Under the pieces are notes generated by a model. That model did not search any database and had not been told where the DNA came from. It saw only the letters and a program-made list of their open reading frames with translations. A stretch of 64,000 nucleotides of DNA from Pleodorina starrii (lineage: Eukaryota; Chlorophyta; Chlorophyceae; Chlamydomonadales; Volvocaceae). The position numbers were made by a program, and so were the translations under genes. Of the stretch, positions 10,829 through 24,400 are shown piece after piece. The first letter of the stretch is position 1. Every line of letters starts with the position of its first letter. The stretch covers positions 397,001 to 461,000 of the forward strand of contig BRXU01000028.1 of assembly GCA_030267565.1 (NCBI GenBank). The letters are read 5' to 3'.

Positions 10829-12472
10829 AAAATAAGAGAGCGGGTGGGATAAGGCGAGAGGGGGCCCGATTCCGTTGGCTCTTGGCGGCCGCTGCTGCTG
10901 AGCCAGCGACGGCGCCAGCATGGCAAAGGCCGGGTGAGGAGTTGCAGGATGCGGTCCGTGGCGCGGTCTCGAAAGCATAGCCCTTGAGTGTGCGTGGACA
11001 CGAGTGCAACTGACAGCTGACAGGCTTCTGCAGAGGAGATGTTAAACCCTGGAGCGGATTTTTCCATTCTTGTTTGACTCGATAGGGTTGTCTCGCCCTT
11101 ATTGGGGCGGGGGCCTGAGTTGCGCATTGGGTGACAAAGGGTGCGAGTCCGAGAGGAGTTTGCTGCACGGGAGGTAGGGAGCGCTTGTTTGCCAGTGGGA
11201 TACCGTACCAAGACTCGGGCACAAGCCGAAGCTGCCGTGTGCGGCTTAACAATGTGGAAAGTGACGGTGTGTTTGGTGCGTCGAAGCAACGATAACGGAC
11301 CTGACTGTGATGGACGGCCGTGCGGAGCGTGAGCGTTCGTGCGTGCGTGACATCTGCTGGTTATTAAGAGCAGGAGGGCTGCATGCGTCTTTCACTGAGG
11401 CGTTGTATGTAGACGATGACCTGGGCAACTGCTGAACACCTGAACACCTGACCCGGCCAGGGCACTGGCATGATCAAATGACCTTTTATGTAATCGGACA
11501 GGCGCAAATTACTGGGGTCTTACTTGTCATCAATCGAAGCGATGCCGGAGGCGTGTGCTAGGAAAGTGGGAATGCTCCCGGCGGGGTGTGTGTGGCTCGG
11601 AAATCCAGGCTTTCCCATTTTCGATGATGCCCGCAAATTTTGAGGGCAGAGCGTACTTCTGTTGCAAAACTGGTCAAGACGCGATGGGCATGCAGTGAGC
11701 CTGACTGGCGCAATGGACAGACTCCTCTGCAGCCCAGTTGTGCAGTGCGGACATGTTGCACCTCCTTGCTGTGCCGCCACTTGGCAGGTGACTGGATGGG
11801 GGCACCTGCCTGCAAGTGCCCGCGCATATGCACGCGCTCTGCACGCATCGCATATTTGTTATTTTGGGGGATTTTCCGGAAACCTGAGACCCTCTGCCGG
11901 GCACCCACCAGCCGGACCATGCATCGCCCGCCGTCGCCCGCCCGCACCACATGCATGGAAAACCCGCTAAACCGGCGGTAGGACACTCTTTTGCGTTTCT
12001 GAAACCAAGTATAATCGTCGGAACATTTATTATTCTCAGTGGCGAATTTAATGAACGCATACATAGGAACGCTGGACTTGCACGTCGTTACAGTCATCCA
12101 TTCAACACATTTAGAGCGCGGTCACTTCAACTCCCATCCCCCCTGCTTTAGCCCATAAAAAGCTGGCTAAAGCTTTGGCGTCTACTGTTATGATAAAAGT
12201 GGCGGTGTACAAAACTTGTCTGTAGCGGTTTTGGGTGCAACTGGCGTATCTGTTTGGGCCCTGGAGTGGTCTTGGGTGACCTTAATGCCCCAGACATTCA
12301 TACAAATACGTGTACATGCTCACGGAAAGTTTTGTCCTAGTTCGAGCCTTCAAAATTGAACAACACCTTCCTGATAAAAGTCCCGTTTATCCGTTTGGAC
12401 CTTTTGTTCTTGGCGTTACTTCCGCACAAAGCGATCTTCTGTATTGAGCTGACGTGATACTTTCATACAGAC
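10829..12472. other. 3' UTR of ABCF and intergenic DNA
   Basis: No coding exon is supported. The first 660 bases are the likely ABCF 3' UTR, ending at the TGTAA near 11489. The remainder is less GC-rich, with an A/T-rich CATAAAAAG near 12155 that could act as a TATA-like element for the downstream coiled-coil gene. This promoter reading is an inference. Confidence 0.45.
11489..11493 (+). terminator. Candidate polyadenylation signal TGTAA for ABCF
   Basis: TGTAA, the standard volvocine poly(A) motif, occurs 661 nt after the ABCF stop codon, a usual distance in these algae. It is a short motif, so chance occurrence cannot be excluded. Confidence 0.45.
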
Positions 12473-13649
12473 ATGGAGGCCATTATTCGCAAGTGTGTCG
12501 AGTCCATGATTGCCAACTTTGTCCGAATCAGCCTTGAAGGGCGTGGCCTGAAGAAACCGGCAGAGAAAGCTAATAGCTTTGATCGTGCTCTGCAATCGAT
12601 GGAGGAGGCGGTCAAGACGTGCGGCTTCATTATCACTCTGGTCGACGAACACTGTGACGAGCTGCAGGTACGCCTTATCATAACTTGCTGTGAATCTCCT
12701 TATGTACAAACTCTCGTTACTGGTGCCTGACATGTTCGTTCCAGGTGCAGCAGTTTTTTTGCATCTGCCGCATGATCGCACGATAGCCCTGCCTTCGTGG
12801 TCCGTTCGGGTCTTCACATCCCTCCCGTCCCCCTGCGCCCCTGCCCGAACTGCTGTGCAGGCCCGCGACCAGTTCAACCGCGGCTTGACCGCAAAGCTGC
12901 TCGAGGAGAGCCAGGAGCTGAGCAGCGCGAAGGACACCATCTCCGCCCTGCAGCAGCAAGTAGCCTCGCTGGAGCAGCAGCTGCTCTCACGCCCCCAAGC
13001 GCCGCCTCGCCCCCAGCAGCCCTCCGCCGAGACCTCCACCACCTCGGAGCCCTCCTGCCAACAACAACTGGAGGCGGCCCTCTGCGAGTTGACGAGCCTG
13101 CGCGGCCAGCTGGCTGATGTAACGAGCCGCCAGCAGCAGCAGGAGGCGGCGACGGAGGTCGCGGCGGCTGAGGCAGCGGAGCTGCGCCGCTTCGCGGCGG
13201 AGGCGGAGCCGCTGCGGCAGCGGGTGGCCGAGGCGGAGTCCGCGGCCGAGGCGCTGCGCCTGCAGGGTGCGGTGGCGGAGCAGCAGCTGCGGCGGCAGCT
13301 GGAGGCGTCTCGCGGCCAAGTGGCGGCGCTGCAAGTCCGTGTGGAGGCAGTGGAGAAGGAGGCCGCCACCTCGCGCAGCAAGTACAAGACACGCAAGGTT
13401 GACCACAACATCCTCATCTGGAAGTACGAGAAGCTCATTGCCGAGAAGATCGTACTGGAGCGGCTGTACGACGTGCTGTGCACCTGCGAGAACCTGGACC
13501 TGTCGTTCGTGGTGAAGTCGGTGGTGGAGACGGAGGACGGGTTGCGGGAGCTCGGGGAGGCGGCCAAGGCGCGGCGGCTGCGGCGGGAGCAGTACCGGCG
13601 GGAGGCCCAGAGCAGCAGCAAGGTGATGCCGTCCTCCTGGTGCCGCTAA
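12473..13649 (+). CDS. Coiled-coil protein of unknown function (2 exons, 327 aa)
   Basis: Exons 12473-12667 and 12861-13649 join in phase 0 and give 327 residues ending at TAA 13647-13649. Residues 1-65 are a compact mixed region with cysteines. From about residue 66 to 250 the sequence is Gln/Ala/Glu-rich with heptad-like Leu spacing and almost no Pro except a short PP-containing linker near residue 110, so it should form a long coiled coil. The C-terminal part (about 245-327) is a basic helical segment with a KYKTRKVD stretch and an Arg-rich tail. I do not recognise the family. The long coiled coil would fit a cytoskeletal or ciliary role, but nothing here proves it. The start is the first ATG after an A/T-rich leader and precedes a good donor (CAG|GTACGC). 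A candidate TGTAA lies at 14271. Confidence 0.75.
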
Positions 13650-15429
13650 GTGCGTGCTGCTTGGGGATGGCCGGCGGATGGTGTAGTTCGTTACTGGTGG
13701 GATGAAGGTCCAAGCAAGGCGCCACCTGGGGCGTTCGTTTGAGGCGCTTGCTAGCTGCTGCTGGTCGGATTGGCTGCCTGTGGCTGGCTGGTTGGCTGGC
13801 TGGGGTTTTTGCTGATGAATGCCTCGATAGCCTCTTCGGAGGGCAAGAGGCCGGCGGGACGCGCCACGTATGCGTTATGTCGTAAGGAACGAACAAACGA
13901 ACGAGCGAACGAACCGGCATGTGCTAAACTGTGTTAAATGGAGTAGGGCATTGATTATATAGGTGAATACAGGTGAATATGGTTGATTCCAGTCTCGTGA
14001 ATTTTGTCGTACAGGACGTGGTAATAGTCGTAGTTCGCACACAGCCTCCTCGGCGTGTCGCCGGCCGTACCCATTATGCCGTTAGTGCGATGACCGTTTA
14101 GGACACGTCCAACTTGCTATGCCATCGGGGAGGCTGTTTGTTCTGTACGCACAAACATGCTGCGTACGTTGCACGGTACCAACTCCCGGGCGGGGTGGAG
14201 GGCCGGATTCGGACCATTTGGATCCAACGATGCGGCGGGTTAGAGTTGGGGCTGGCGGGCCCCAAAGGCATGTAACAATACTACAATAGTAACATATTGA
14301 TGAGGGAGAAAGGCCCCCTGATCCGTTTTAGCGGCGCGCGGCTAAGTTATTATCTGCGCTTCACTCGCCCGCTCGGTTGATCGGCCATGTCAGCCCCCAC
14401 CACACGGCTCATGCATCAGCAAACGCACCCCTCACGCATGCACAGGCCTTCCGAAGGCAGACCGCGCCGGGAACTCGGCCACTCGTCGGCCGACACTTTC
14501 CATCGCAGATACTGCCCCCGACAGATAGAGGTCTCAGTCCCGCCTCGCGGCCAGCAGCAGCCAGCAGGTACAACACGGTGTGCCCATTATGGTATAGGGC
14601 CCAAAAACGGGAATGGTGGTTGGATGGGCTTAGGGTTCGTGCGTCAAAGGTCGACCCAGTGGGCGCCGAAGGGGCAGGTGCTGGGCAGCCCGTCGCGGCA
14701 GGCAGCTCAGTATGGGTAGCTAGAAGAATAGCCGGATGACCCTTTCTCGTCAATTACGAGTACACGCTAAGTTGTTCGGCCCTCGGGGGTACCAAAAGCC
14801 TCACGATGGTACTCTAAAAGCCACACGCTGCTGGACTCGACACGCTGCATTACAACTACAATACATGACATCTTACCGGATAGTACGATGTGTAATCCCA
14901 TGGAAACGCGTCAATATCGAAAACCAACCGTGAAACAGCCCTGACCCGTGGACCTGCACGGATCCGCAAGTTGACCGCGCCAGTTGAGATAATATGATAC
15001 ATTGTTGACGCGTTGGGTTCAATTTTACTTGGTTCAGATGTTGTTCCTTTATTTTGGAAATGCACGGCAACGGCGTGAGTCAGATGGGTTCATGGATGTT
15101 GTTGAATGTCTATGCTCCGCAGTGGTCATATTCGAACCTGAGGTACTGTGAGCTAACAGCTGTAGTTATATCTGCATGTTAGGTTACGCTACCAGCTCGA
15201 AGGCCTGACGACCTATGATCCTTTCTTGGCGCAGGGCGTTGCAATTTACGAATGTTGCCGTATTATTTATGAGGACCTGCCCCTGCAATGCTTGCGTTAT
15301 GTAGGAGACGATATAGAGGAAACAAAGGGAATGTCCGGAAGACACCCGATTCGCTCTTTTCCGGCTTGCGTGATGACATGAATTAGTAGCTGAAGCAGTG
15401 GTTTAAAGCCACTGCCAAAGGGACAGAGG
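13650..15429. other. 3' UTR and intergenic DNA before the giant gene
   Basis: The first 620 bases are the probable 3' UTR of the coiled-coil gene. From about 14280 to 15430 I see no supportable exon. Short open frames here have no domain signature and no compatible splice sites. The stretch just before 15430 is the presumed promoter and leader of the giant gene. Confidence 0.45.
14271..14275 (+). terminator. Candidate polyadenylation signal TGTAA for the coiled-coil gene
   Basis: TGTAA lies 622 nt downstream of the stop codon at 13647-13649, a typical volvocine 3' UTR length. The assignment is by position only. Confidence 0.45.
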
Positions 15430-18400
15430 ATGGAAGATGATGCGATGTTGGAAGGCATCGACGACTCGCTGCGCCACTTCAAGGCGCTGTCCGAGGTATG
15501 CTAAGGCAATCTTGTCGACGCAGATTTATCAACCTGGATCCGTCTGGAAGACGGTTGCCTGCGACCATACCCTGGGGCTTGCCGAGCATGTGCGTGCCTG
15601 AAAGTCCCCCATGCACACACAAACACCCCTATGCAGGCGCTGGACGAGCGTATTCGGAAACGCGAGCAGCAGCCCCCATGGACCGCCAGCCTGGCGCGCA
15701 AAACGCCCGAGCCGTCAACTCATGGCTCGGCGAGCGACGGCGACGCCGCGCAGGCGGACAGCGCAGCTGGCGCCGCAGCCGCGCTGCTGGCAGCAGCCCG
15801 CTCTCCGGTCGCAGCACAGGCGCAGCCGCAGCCTCAGGACACCGGGCGCGTCCGCTTCCGCTCCATCACCGGCGGCACGCCCTCCAGCTCTTCGCCGCAG
15901 TACCGCCACAACGCCTCGGCCCAGCCCACCCGACCCGCGGTGGCGGCAACCACGCCCTCGCCGCCCGCGGCGTCCCCGCCGCGGCCGTCGCCGCTGCCGC
16001 CGCCCAGCATCCCCACCCCCGCCCCCGCCGCGGATTACACGTCCCTGCTGCGCAGCACGCTGGAGAGCCCGCGGATCAGCAACCCCGGCACCAACGCCGC
16101 GGCCGCCAACCCCAAAGCATCCGCGCCGCGGGTCCCCTCCCGCCACGGCCTCATCCCCGGCGGCGGCACGGCGCCGCCTGCAGTCATCGCCGCGCTGGCG
16201 GCCGCCGCCGCCGCCGCCGCGACAGTCCCTGCCACCACCACCACCACCACCTCCACCAGCCCACCTCCCCCAACCGCCGCCGCCGCCGCCGCGGCGATCT
16301 ACACCGTCGACCGACAGGCCGCCGCCGCGGCGCAGCGCGCCGCGGCGGCGGCCGCGGCGGCGGCGCCGCCGCCGCCGCCGCTCGCGGGGCAGGTGCAGTA
16401 CCGGTCGCTGCTGGCGGCGGCGCAGGCCGCCAGCCGCGACGTCGGCGCGCGCGCGCGCGCCTTCCACGCGGAGATGGCCCAGATCGACGCGGAGATCGAC
16501 GCCTACGTGGGCGACTACAAATTCGAACAGTACGCGCCCGACGCGGCGCTGGCAGTGCAGACCGCCTGGCGCGCGCGGCGCGTCCGCGTGTTCTTCAACC
16601 GCTACGTGCGCGTTCGGCGCAAGCACCTGCGGCGGCAGCTGGCGCTCGTGTTTGGGCCGCTGAAGCAGCTGGTGCTGGCGGTGCTGCACGGGCGGCGGCG
16701 GATGCTGCGGCGCGCGTTCGAGGAGTGGCGGGACTGGGTGTGGCTGGGCAACGAGCTGTTCTTCAAGGTGGGGTGGGGTGGGGTGGGGTGAGGGGTGGCG
16801 GGAAACCTGGGCGTGGAGCCTTGTGCGGTCTGGGCTGGGCTGGCCCGGCACGGCACGGCTCCGGTTGAGGCCGAGGTCGGCCCGCCTGCGTTGCTTCGAT
16901 CCCTCCCTGGAGGCCGCCGGAGGTCCTGGGGGGGCCTCTCCTCCCCCTCTGGGTCTGCTCCCCCCTCCGCCTCTTGGCCCAACCCTCCTTCCCCCCGCTC
17001 CCCCCCCGTCGCCCACCCTGCCGCCAACGTGTCGCCTCCCTCCGCCCGTCCGTCCGTCCATCCGTATCGCCGCGGTGCCCTCCTTTCCTACCCCGCCACC
17101 CCCTCCCCGCCCTCCGGGTCCGCTCCCTAACGCCGTCTTCGTCCCTTCGCTCTGCGGTATCTTCCTTTCCTTACCCCCACCCCACCCACCCTCCCCCCGC
17201 AGCTGGGTTCTGGGTCCGCTCCCTAACCCCGTCTTCGTTCCTTCGCTCTGCGGTATCTCCTTTCCTTACCACCCTCCCACCCTTCCCCGGCCCCCCCCCC
17301 GGGCCGATTTCTTTTACCCCCCCCAGCTGATGACCAAGCTGCGTGCCTCCATCGGTAGCGTCAAGGAGTACGCCACGCCGCAGCAGCTGTGGCAGCTGTG
17401 CACGCCGCCCGGGGGTGACCCGTGGGTCTCCAAGCTGACGCTGGGGGCGCTGGTGGCCAATGTGCTGGTGCGCCAGATGCCGCACCGCACGCTGGCGCTG
17501 TACATGGGCGCGTGGCGGCGGGCGGTGGCGCTGCAGGTGGCCAAGAGGGCGAAGGCGGGGGAGGTGCTGGCGCGCATGGAGCGGAAGCGCTTCTGGGAGT
17601 ACGTGCGGCTGCTGTTCAGGTGGGGAGGAGGAGGAGGAGGAGGCGGGAGAGGGGGAGGGGTGAGAGAGAGAAGGGGGAGAGAGAGGAGGGGGAGCGAGGA
17701 GGGGGAGAGAGGGGGGAGGAGAGAGGGGAGGGAGATGAGTTTGATCTCGGCCTCCTGGGGAGGGGGAGGGGGAGGGAGGGAGGGAGGGAGATATCGCGGC
17801 GGAGGGACGGGCGCGACGTTGGCGAACGGACCGGGACAGGGGTGGGAGGGAGGGGCGGGAGGGAGAAAGGGGGAGGTCTGGCTCTCGCCTAAAGAAACAG
17901 TTGAGGGAGGGAGGGAGGGAGGGAGGGAGGGAGAGGGGTAATGAGGAGGCCGACAGCGGTGGGACGTGGGAGAGGGGGAGGGGGGTAAGGAAAACGACAC
18001 CTCGCCGAAGGAAGGGACGAAGACGGCATTAGCCAGGGGACCCTGAACCGGGCAACCGGGTGGATGGAGATTGGGAGCAGAGTGGAGGGAGTGTGGCTTC
18101 GTTTGGCCCTCCGGCCTATACGGCGATAACCCACCTCCCTCCCTCCCTCCCCGGTTTCCCCCAGGTTCTGGTTCCGGTGGTCCGTCATTCGGGTCAGCGA
18201 GCGGCTGCAGATCCCGCCGCCCATCTTCCGACCGCGCATTCCGGAGTGGGACGAGTGGCTGTTCAAGCACATGCGCTCGCGGGAGCTGCAGACGCGCATG
18301 GTGCTGCTGCACAAGGTGGGAGGGAGAGGAAGAGGGAGGGGGGGGCCTACATTGCCACAGAAGTCAGAAGTGGGGGCGGGGGGGGGGAGGGCGGCCACAA

Positions 18401-21400
18401 AGTAAAACGTGGGGCGGGGTGGGTTGGGATGGGATGGGGTGGGGTGGCTGCCGGCCCGCCCCCTCGGCCCCACTTCCGGTTTCGCTTCCGCTTCCGCTTC
18501 CGCCGCACCTCCCTGCCCCCCCCCCCGCCAATACCCTTCTCCACCCGCCTCCCTCACTGACCCCCTCAACCCCTTCCATCCCCGCCCTCCGCCGCCCCCC
18601 CTCCCCACCACTCCCACTCCCCACCACCCACACCCCCCACCCCCCCCTCTCCCCCCCTCCCCGTCCCCCCCTCCTCCAAACAGGGCTTCCGCGTGCGCCA
18701 CTTCTTCGACTTTTGGCTGTTCTTCACTCGCCGCAACAGGCGCATGCGTCAGGCCTGGTACTCCACCGCGGCCCACCACATTGAGGCCATCCTGCGCAAC
18801 GCACTCAACGCCTTCAAAGCCAACCTGGCGGAGGGCCGCCGACTGCGCCGGGTCAAGCGGGTGGTGTTTGAGGGCATACTGCACATCACACGGCGCAACA
18901 AGACCGTGCGGCGGATTGCAAAGGAGGTGGGGTGGGGTGGGGTGGGGTGGGGGCCGGTGAGGGGTACAGAAGGCGAGAAGGGGCGGATGGGGGGGGGGGA
19001 GAAGGTTGAGGCGGCGGCTGCGGCGGCGGCTTGGCTTAGCCGGTGCCTCGTGGTTTCGGTTGCCGGTTACGGCCCTTCGGCCTGCCTCTGCTTTCGTCCC
19101 TTCCCTTCCCACGCCCCCTTCCTCTCCCCCCTACACCCTTTCGCCGACACACACCCCCTTCCTCCCTTCCTCCCTTCCTCCCTTCCTTCCTTCCTCGCTT
19201 TGTTGCACCGCTCCGCTGCCGCTGTGCCGTTCTCAATACACACGCGGCCCCCCTACCCCTCCTCCCCACCTCCCCCCCTCCTCCCCCCTCTCCCCGCCCC
19301 CTTCCCGCCCCCCCCTTCCCGCCGTCCGTCTCCGCAGGTCCACGAGATCAGCCTCATGTCGCAGCGCCGACTGACCTTCCGCCGGCTCCGCGAGTGGGCC
19401 CGCGCCAACCGGCTGCTCTCCACCGCCGCCTCCATTCAGATCATGTCCCGCCGCGCGCTGTGCCTCATCCCCATCTACGCCTGGCTGGACGACCCGGTGC
19501 ACATGCGCTTCCTGTGGGCCTGGTGCTCCTGGAGGAACTTCACGTTGGGGAGGTGAGGGCGGGAGAGGGAGGCCGGGAGAGGGGGGGCGGGAGAAGGGGG
19601 GCCGTGTGTGGTGTGTGTGTGGGGGAGTGTGCGGTGTGTGTGTTGGGGGGGGAGGGTTGGATGGGGTGGATGGGGAAGTGGAGAGATGTAGTTGGGGGGG
19701 CTGGTATGTGGGAGGATGCTGTGAGAGTGTGTAGGTGGGTGTGTGGGGGGTGGGGGTAGGTGGATGGGCGTGGGAAGGGGGTAGGGAGATTGTGTGCGTG
19801 TGTGTGTGTGTTGGGGGAGGGTTGATGGTAGGTGAGCAGCCGCGCGTGCCCTCCCTCCCCCCTCCCCCCCGCCCCGCCTCGTCTCTTCTGCTCCCACCCA
19901 CCCACCCCCCCCCCTTCCTCCTTCCCCCGCCCCGGCAGGTTGCGCATGCGCTGCCTGCTGGGCCTGCACCTCTCCCGCGCCAACACAGCTCACATGGAGA
20001 TCGCCTTCAAGGCACTGCGCAAGTGGGCGGAGCTGCAGAGAGCGGAGAGGGCGAGGGAGGCGCTGAGGCAGCTGCAGCCGCCATCACCGGAGCCGCCGCC
20101 GCCGCCGGAGGCGGCGGCGGCGGCGGCGAAGCCGGCGCCGGAGGCGCCGGCGGGCGGCGGCGAAGCCGCCGCCGCCGCTGCCGCGGCGCCGGGGTCGCCG
20201 CCGCCGCTGCGGCCCCCGGAGCCGGCCTCCCCGGCGGGCAGCGCCGCCACCGCGACGGCGACGGTCACCGTCGCCGGTACTTTAGACGGCTCCGCCGCCC
20301 CCTCGGCGGCGGCGGCGCCGGCGGTCGAGGACGAGCGCGCCGACTTTGAGCTGTTCGTGTCGATGGCGGACTACCCGTTGCCGCCGGGCGGCAGCTGGCG
20401 TGCGCCGTACGACAAGGCGGAGATCCTGCGACGGCCGTCGGTGTTTGCGGCGGAGGGGCTGCCGTCGGCGGCGTCGGTGTCGGCGGCCGCCGCCGCGGCG
20501 GCGGCGGCCATGGTGCAGCCGCCCGTCAACATGAGCATCAGTGGTGCCATGGGCGGCGTCGGCGCCGGCGCCGGCGGCGGCGCGATTCCGTTGATGCCGT
20601 TGCAGTTGGAGCATTATCATCTGATGGCTTACGTGGCGCGGATCCAGGAGTTGCTGCAGCAGCTGCGGGTACGGGGGGAGGGGGTGGCACAGCGGGGGGG
20701 TTTCCAAAATAGGACACGGGGTCGCGCCACCTGCACCTGAGGCGCTTAAGAGGGGGGCTGTGGGGGCCTGTGTGTGTGTCTTCTTTGCGTGGATGGGTAT
20801 TAAGGCTGGAGATGGAAGTGGTTGGGTGGCGCAAGTGTTGACTGCAGGGACAGGGGCTGGGGCTGGGACTGGGGGGCCGGGGGGGAGGGGGCTGGCGTCA
20901 TGTTCATGGGAATGTGGATGTGTAGATGCACGACCCAGTTCCACCGACCAAGATCCACAGTCCCGGATCCACAGCCCCACATGTGTCGTGTGTGTATCGT
21001 GGTCCGTGCTTCCCGTGTGGTCTTCAGGATCTGGAGGGCCCCTTCGACCCCGAGGAGCGCGGCAAGCGACTGGTGCTGTCGGTGGTGCAGCGGCGGCCGC
21101 TCACCGCCACGCAGCGCTCCTGGGTGGACGTGGAGAACCCAGTGTCGACGGTGGGTGGGTGGAGGCGGGGCGGGGCGGGGAAAGGGGGGTAGAGGGGGGG
21201 AAGGGGGCAGGCACGCTAAGTTGGGGAGGGGGCAGGGCGGGGGATAGGAGTGCCGGGCAGGGGTAGGGGCATGGGCACCGCCATGGGTTCAGCGGCACGG
21301 TCACGGTGGTTGGGTGCGGGTGCGGGTGCGCAGTCGCTCTACTCCACACCGCCCCCCTCTCCCTGATCCGCTCCGCTCCACACCTCGTTGCTGCGCTGCG

Positions 21401-24400
21401 CTCCGCTCCGCGCTGCTGCTCTCCCTGATCCGATTCGCTCCGCCCCCTCTCCCTCATCTGTCCCTGATCCGCTGCTTTCCGCGCGCAGATCTTCCTGTCG
21501 CAAGGCCGCCCCGACCCGGGTCTGTGGCAGCGGCTGGTGGGGCTGCTGGTGTGCGGTGTGCCCCACCCCGACCAACCGGGGGCACACCTTGTGGACCAGA
21601 CCCGACTGCCACTGGCGCAGCGAGCCGCAGGAATCCGCCGCGCAGCCCTGCTGGCCCGCCTGAACCTCGCAGTGGCGGAGCCGCCGGCGCCGCCGGCGCC
21701 GGCGCCGCCGGGCATTTTACTGCCGGAGGGCGACGAGGATACGATGCTCCTGCACCGCTTGTGCGAGGCGGAGGATTTCCTGGACAGCTGCCTGCACGTG
21801 ATGTTGGGCCTGGGCGGCGGCGATACGCCGCTGCTGCGCCGCGCCGTCGGCGGCATGATGTGTCGCGGCACGCTGCTGGGCGATGCGCTGGCGGAGCTGT
21901 TGCAGCCGGCGCTGGCGGCGGACCTGGCCGCCATGGCGGTCAACCTGCGCCACCGAACCCACCGCGATCGCATCATCACGCTTGGCGTGGATCTGGCAGA
22001 TAAGGCCCGGACCTACGCCGCGCACCGGCCGGAGTTCACGCTGACGCGGCGCGACCGGCGCGGCGCCGCGGTCAGCGGGCCCGGCTCGGCGGCGGCGCGC
22101 GCCGCCGCGGCGGCGGCGGCGATCGCGGCGCGGTTGGCCGGCGCCGCCGGCGTCGGCACCGCCGGCGTGACGGTGGATCAGGGCGTCGTGCCGCTGACGT
22201 CGGTGATGGCGGCGGCGGCGGCGGCGGTGGTGGGGCCGCCGGCGCGGGGGGCCGCCGCCGGCAGCGGCGGCGGCGCCGGCGGCAAGGCGAGCGGACCTGA
22301 TGACGATGAAGACATGGACGCGATCCGGGCGCGGCGGCGCGCCGCGTCGGTGGCGCAGGCCGAGGCGGCGGCGGCGGCGGTGCAGGCGGCGGCCAAGGCC
22401 GCCGTCGCGGCGGCGGCGGCCGCCGCCGCCGCCAACCCGTCGCCGCCGTCGACGGCCGACGGGCAGCCCACGCCGTCGCCCGCGGGCACGCCGTCGGGCA
22501 AGTGGCGGCAGGCCAAGGCCGTCGGTCTGAGCAAGAGCGCCGTTATCCGAATGGAGATGCTGGCGGGCCGACCCGGCGGCGCGTCGCTGACCTCAATCGG
22601 GACCGCGTCGACGTCGCCGCCGGTCACCCCCGGCGGCGGCGCCGCCGCCGACGCGGCGGCGCCCACTCGCACCGAGTCCCTCACTCGCACTCGCGGTCAG
22701 CGCTCGGACCGCTCGCCCGACGACAGCCCGAGACGCTCCTCCCGTACCATTGGCTTCGTCGACGGCGGCGGCGGCGGCGGCGGCGATGGCGCCTCGCCCG
22801 CCTCGCCGAGGCGCCGCTTCGGCGCCGCCAGCCACCGCGCGTCGCTGCGCAGCCAGTCGTCCTTCGCATCCAGCTTCCGGGCGCGCGGCAGCAGCCCGCT
22901 GTCTACGCGGGCAATGCTGGCGGAGAGCAGCGCCTTCTCATTCGCCGTCCGCGGCGTCGACGGGCCGCAGACCTCCCCCAAGACGCCGGCGGCGGCGGCG
23001 GCGAAGAAGAAGAAGAAGCACCAGCAGCAGGAGCAGCGGCGAGTCGATCGAAGCAGCGGCACGGCGCTGAGCGACGTGTCGGACCCCGACGGCGCGCCGC
23101 ACTCGCCGCGCGGCGGCGGCGGCGGCGGCGGCGCCGCCGGCGGCGCGGCGGGAAGCCCCAGCCCCACCGCCGGCGGCGGCGGCGTCGGCGGCCGCGTGCA
23201 GGCGCTTGTGAACAACTTCCTGTACATGACGCCGCCGGGGTTCCTTTCCGCGGGCAAGGTGCTCAACCCCGCGGTAAGCCCAATGAGCGGCAGTGGCAGC
23301 GGTGGGGGTTGTGGGGAGGGAGGCTTGTGCAGTGGGGCCCGCCCTCCCCCCGGGGAGGGCGGGCCGGAGCCGCTTCCCCGCCCCGCTTTGCCTTGTTCGC
23401 CTCCCTGCCCCGCCCCAGATCTTGGCCTGAGGTGTGCTTCCCCGCCGCTTCCCCGGTTTGTCCTTGCCTCTCCCCTGCCTCCCCCTGCCTCCCCCTGCCT
23501 CCCCCTGCCTCCCTCCTCCTGCGCCGCCCCCTTCCCCCCTGTCTCTCACCACCTGTCTCTCACCACATGCCGTTCCCCTCCCTCTCCCCTGCCTCTCCCC
23601 TTTCCCCCTCCTCTGGCCCCCAGAACTTCCCCTGGCCCCGCGAGGTCCCCAGCCAAGACACCGTGCAGATGAAGGCGGACTTCATACTGCGCGCCACCCT
23701 GCCCAACCTCAACGCCATGCCGCAGCTGCCCGACATTGTGTTTGGGCCGCTGGGAGACCCGCCGGGGTCGCAGGTGGGCGGCTGGGCTGCAGGAGGGGCC
23801 GCAGGCGCCTGCAGCTGGGCTGGGCTGGGCGCCTAGGCTGCGGCTGGGATAGGCTGGGCTTGGCTGGGCTTGGGAGGAGGCGGGCTGGAATGGGCAACCT
23901 GGGATGGGCTGGGATTGGATTGGGAGGAGGCGGGCTAGAATGGGCACCTGGGATAGGATCTTGGAATGGGATGGGATTGGGATCGGGATCAAGAGGAGCT
24001 GCCCGGATTCTGGGGGTCGGGGCTTCGCCAGCGGCAGTTGCGATAAGTGCTCGCGCGGGGACGACCTCCTTTGAGCCTTTGTCCTCCTTTCTCAGCCAGG
24101 GCCCCCTTTTTGAGTCGACGAGCCAGACGAACCACCCACCCACCACCAGCCAAGCGACCAGAGGTGTCCAGTCACAGCGAACGGCGGCCCAGCAGCGGCC
24201 GATGAGGTCGATGGGCAGGTGTAGTAGCCGTAGGACGGTAGGAGAGTGGCTAGTGCCGTAGATGGGCCCGCACTCGCCCGCGCTTCATGCAACCCTCGAA
24301 CCGCCCCCCGCCCGTGCTGTCCCTCCCACACAGGAGCCCTCCCCGGAGCCGTCGCTCATGTCCCACGCCTCAAACTCCTCTCGGGCTATCACGCTGGTCG

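Noticed and set aside
15715..17061. 448-codon frame on the - strand and similar long antisense frames across 15.4-33 kb
   Set aside because: Arg/Gly-rich shadows of the giant gene's Ala/Pro codons; they run across introns and lack domains.
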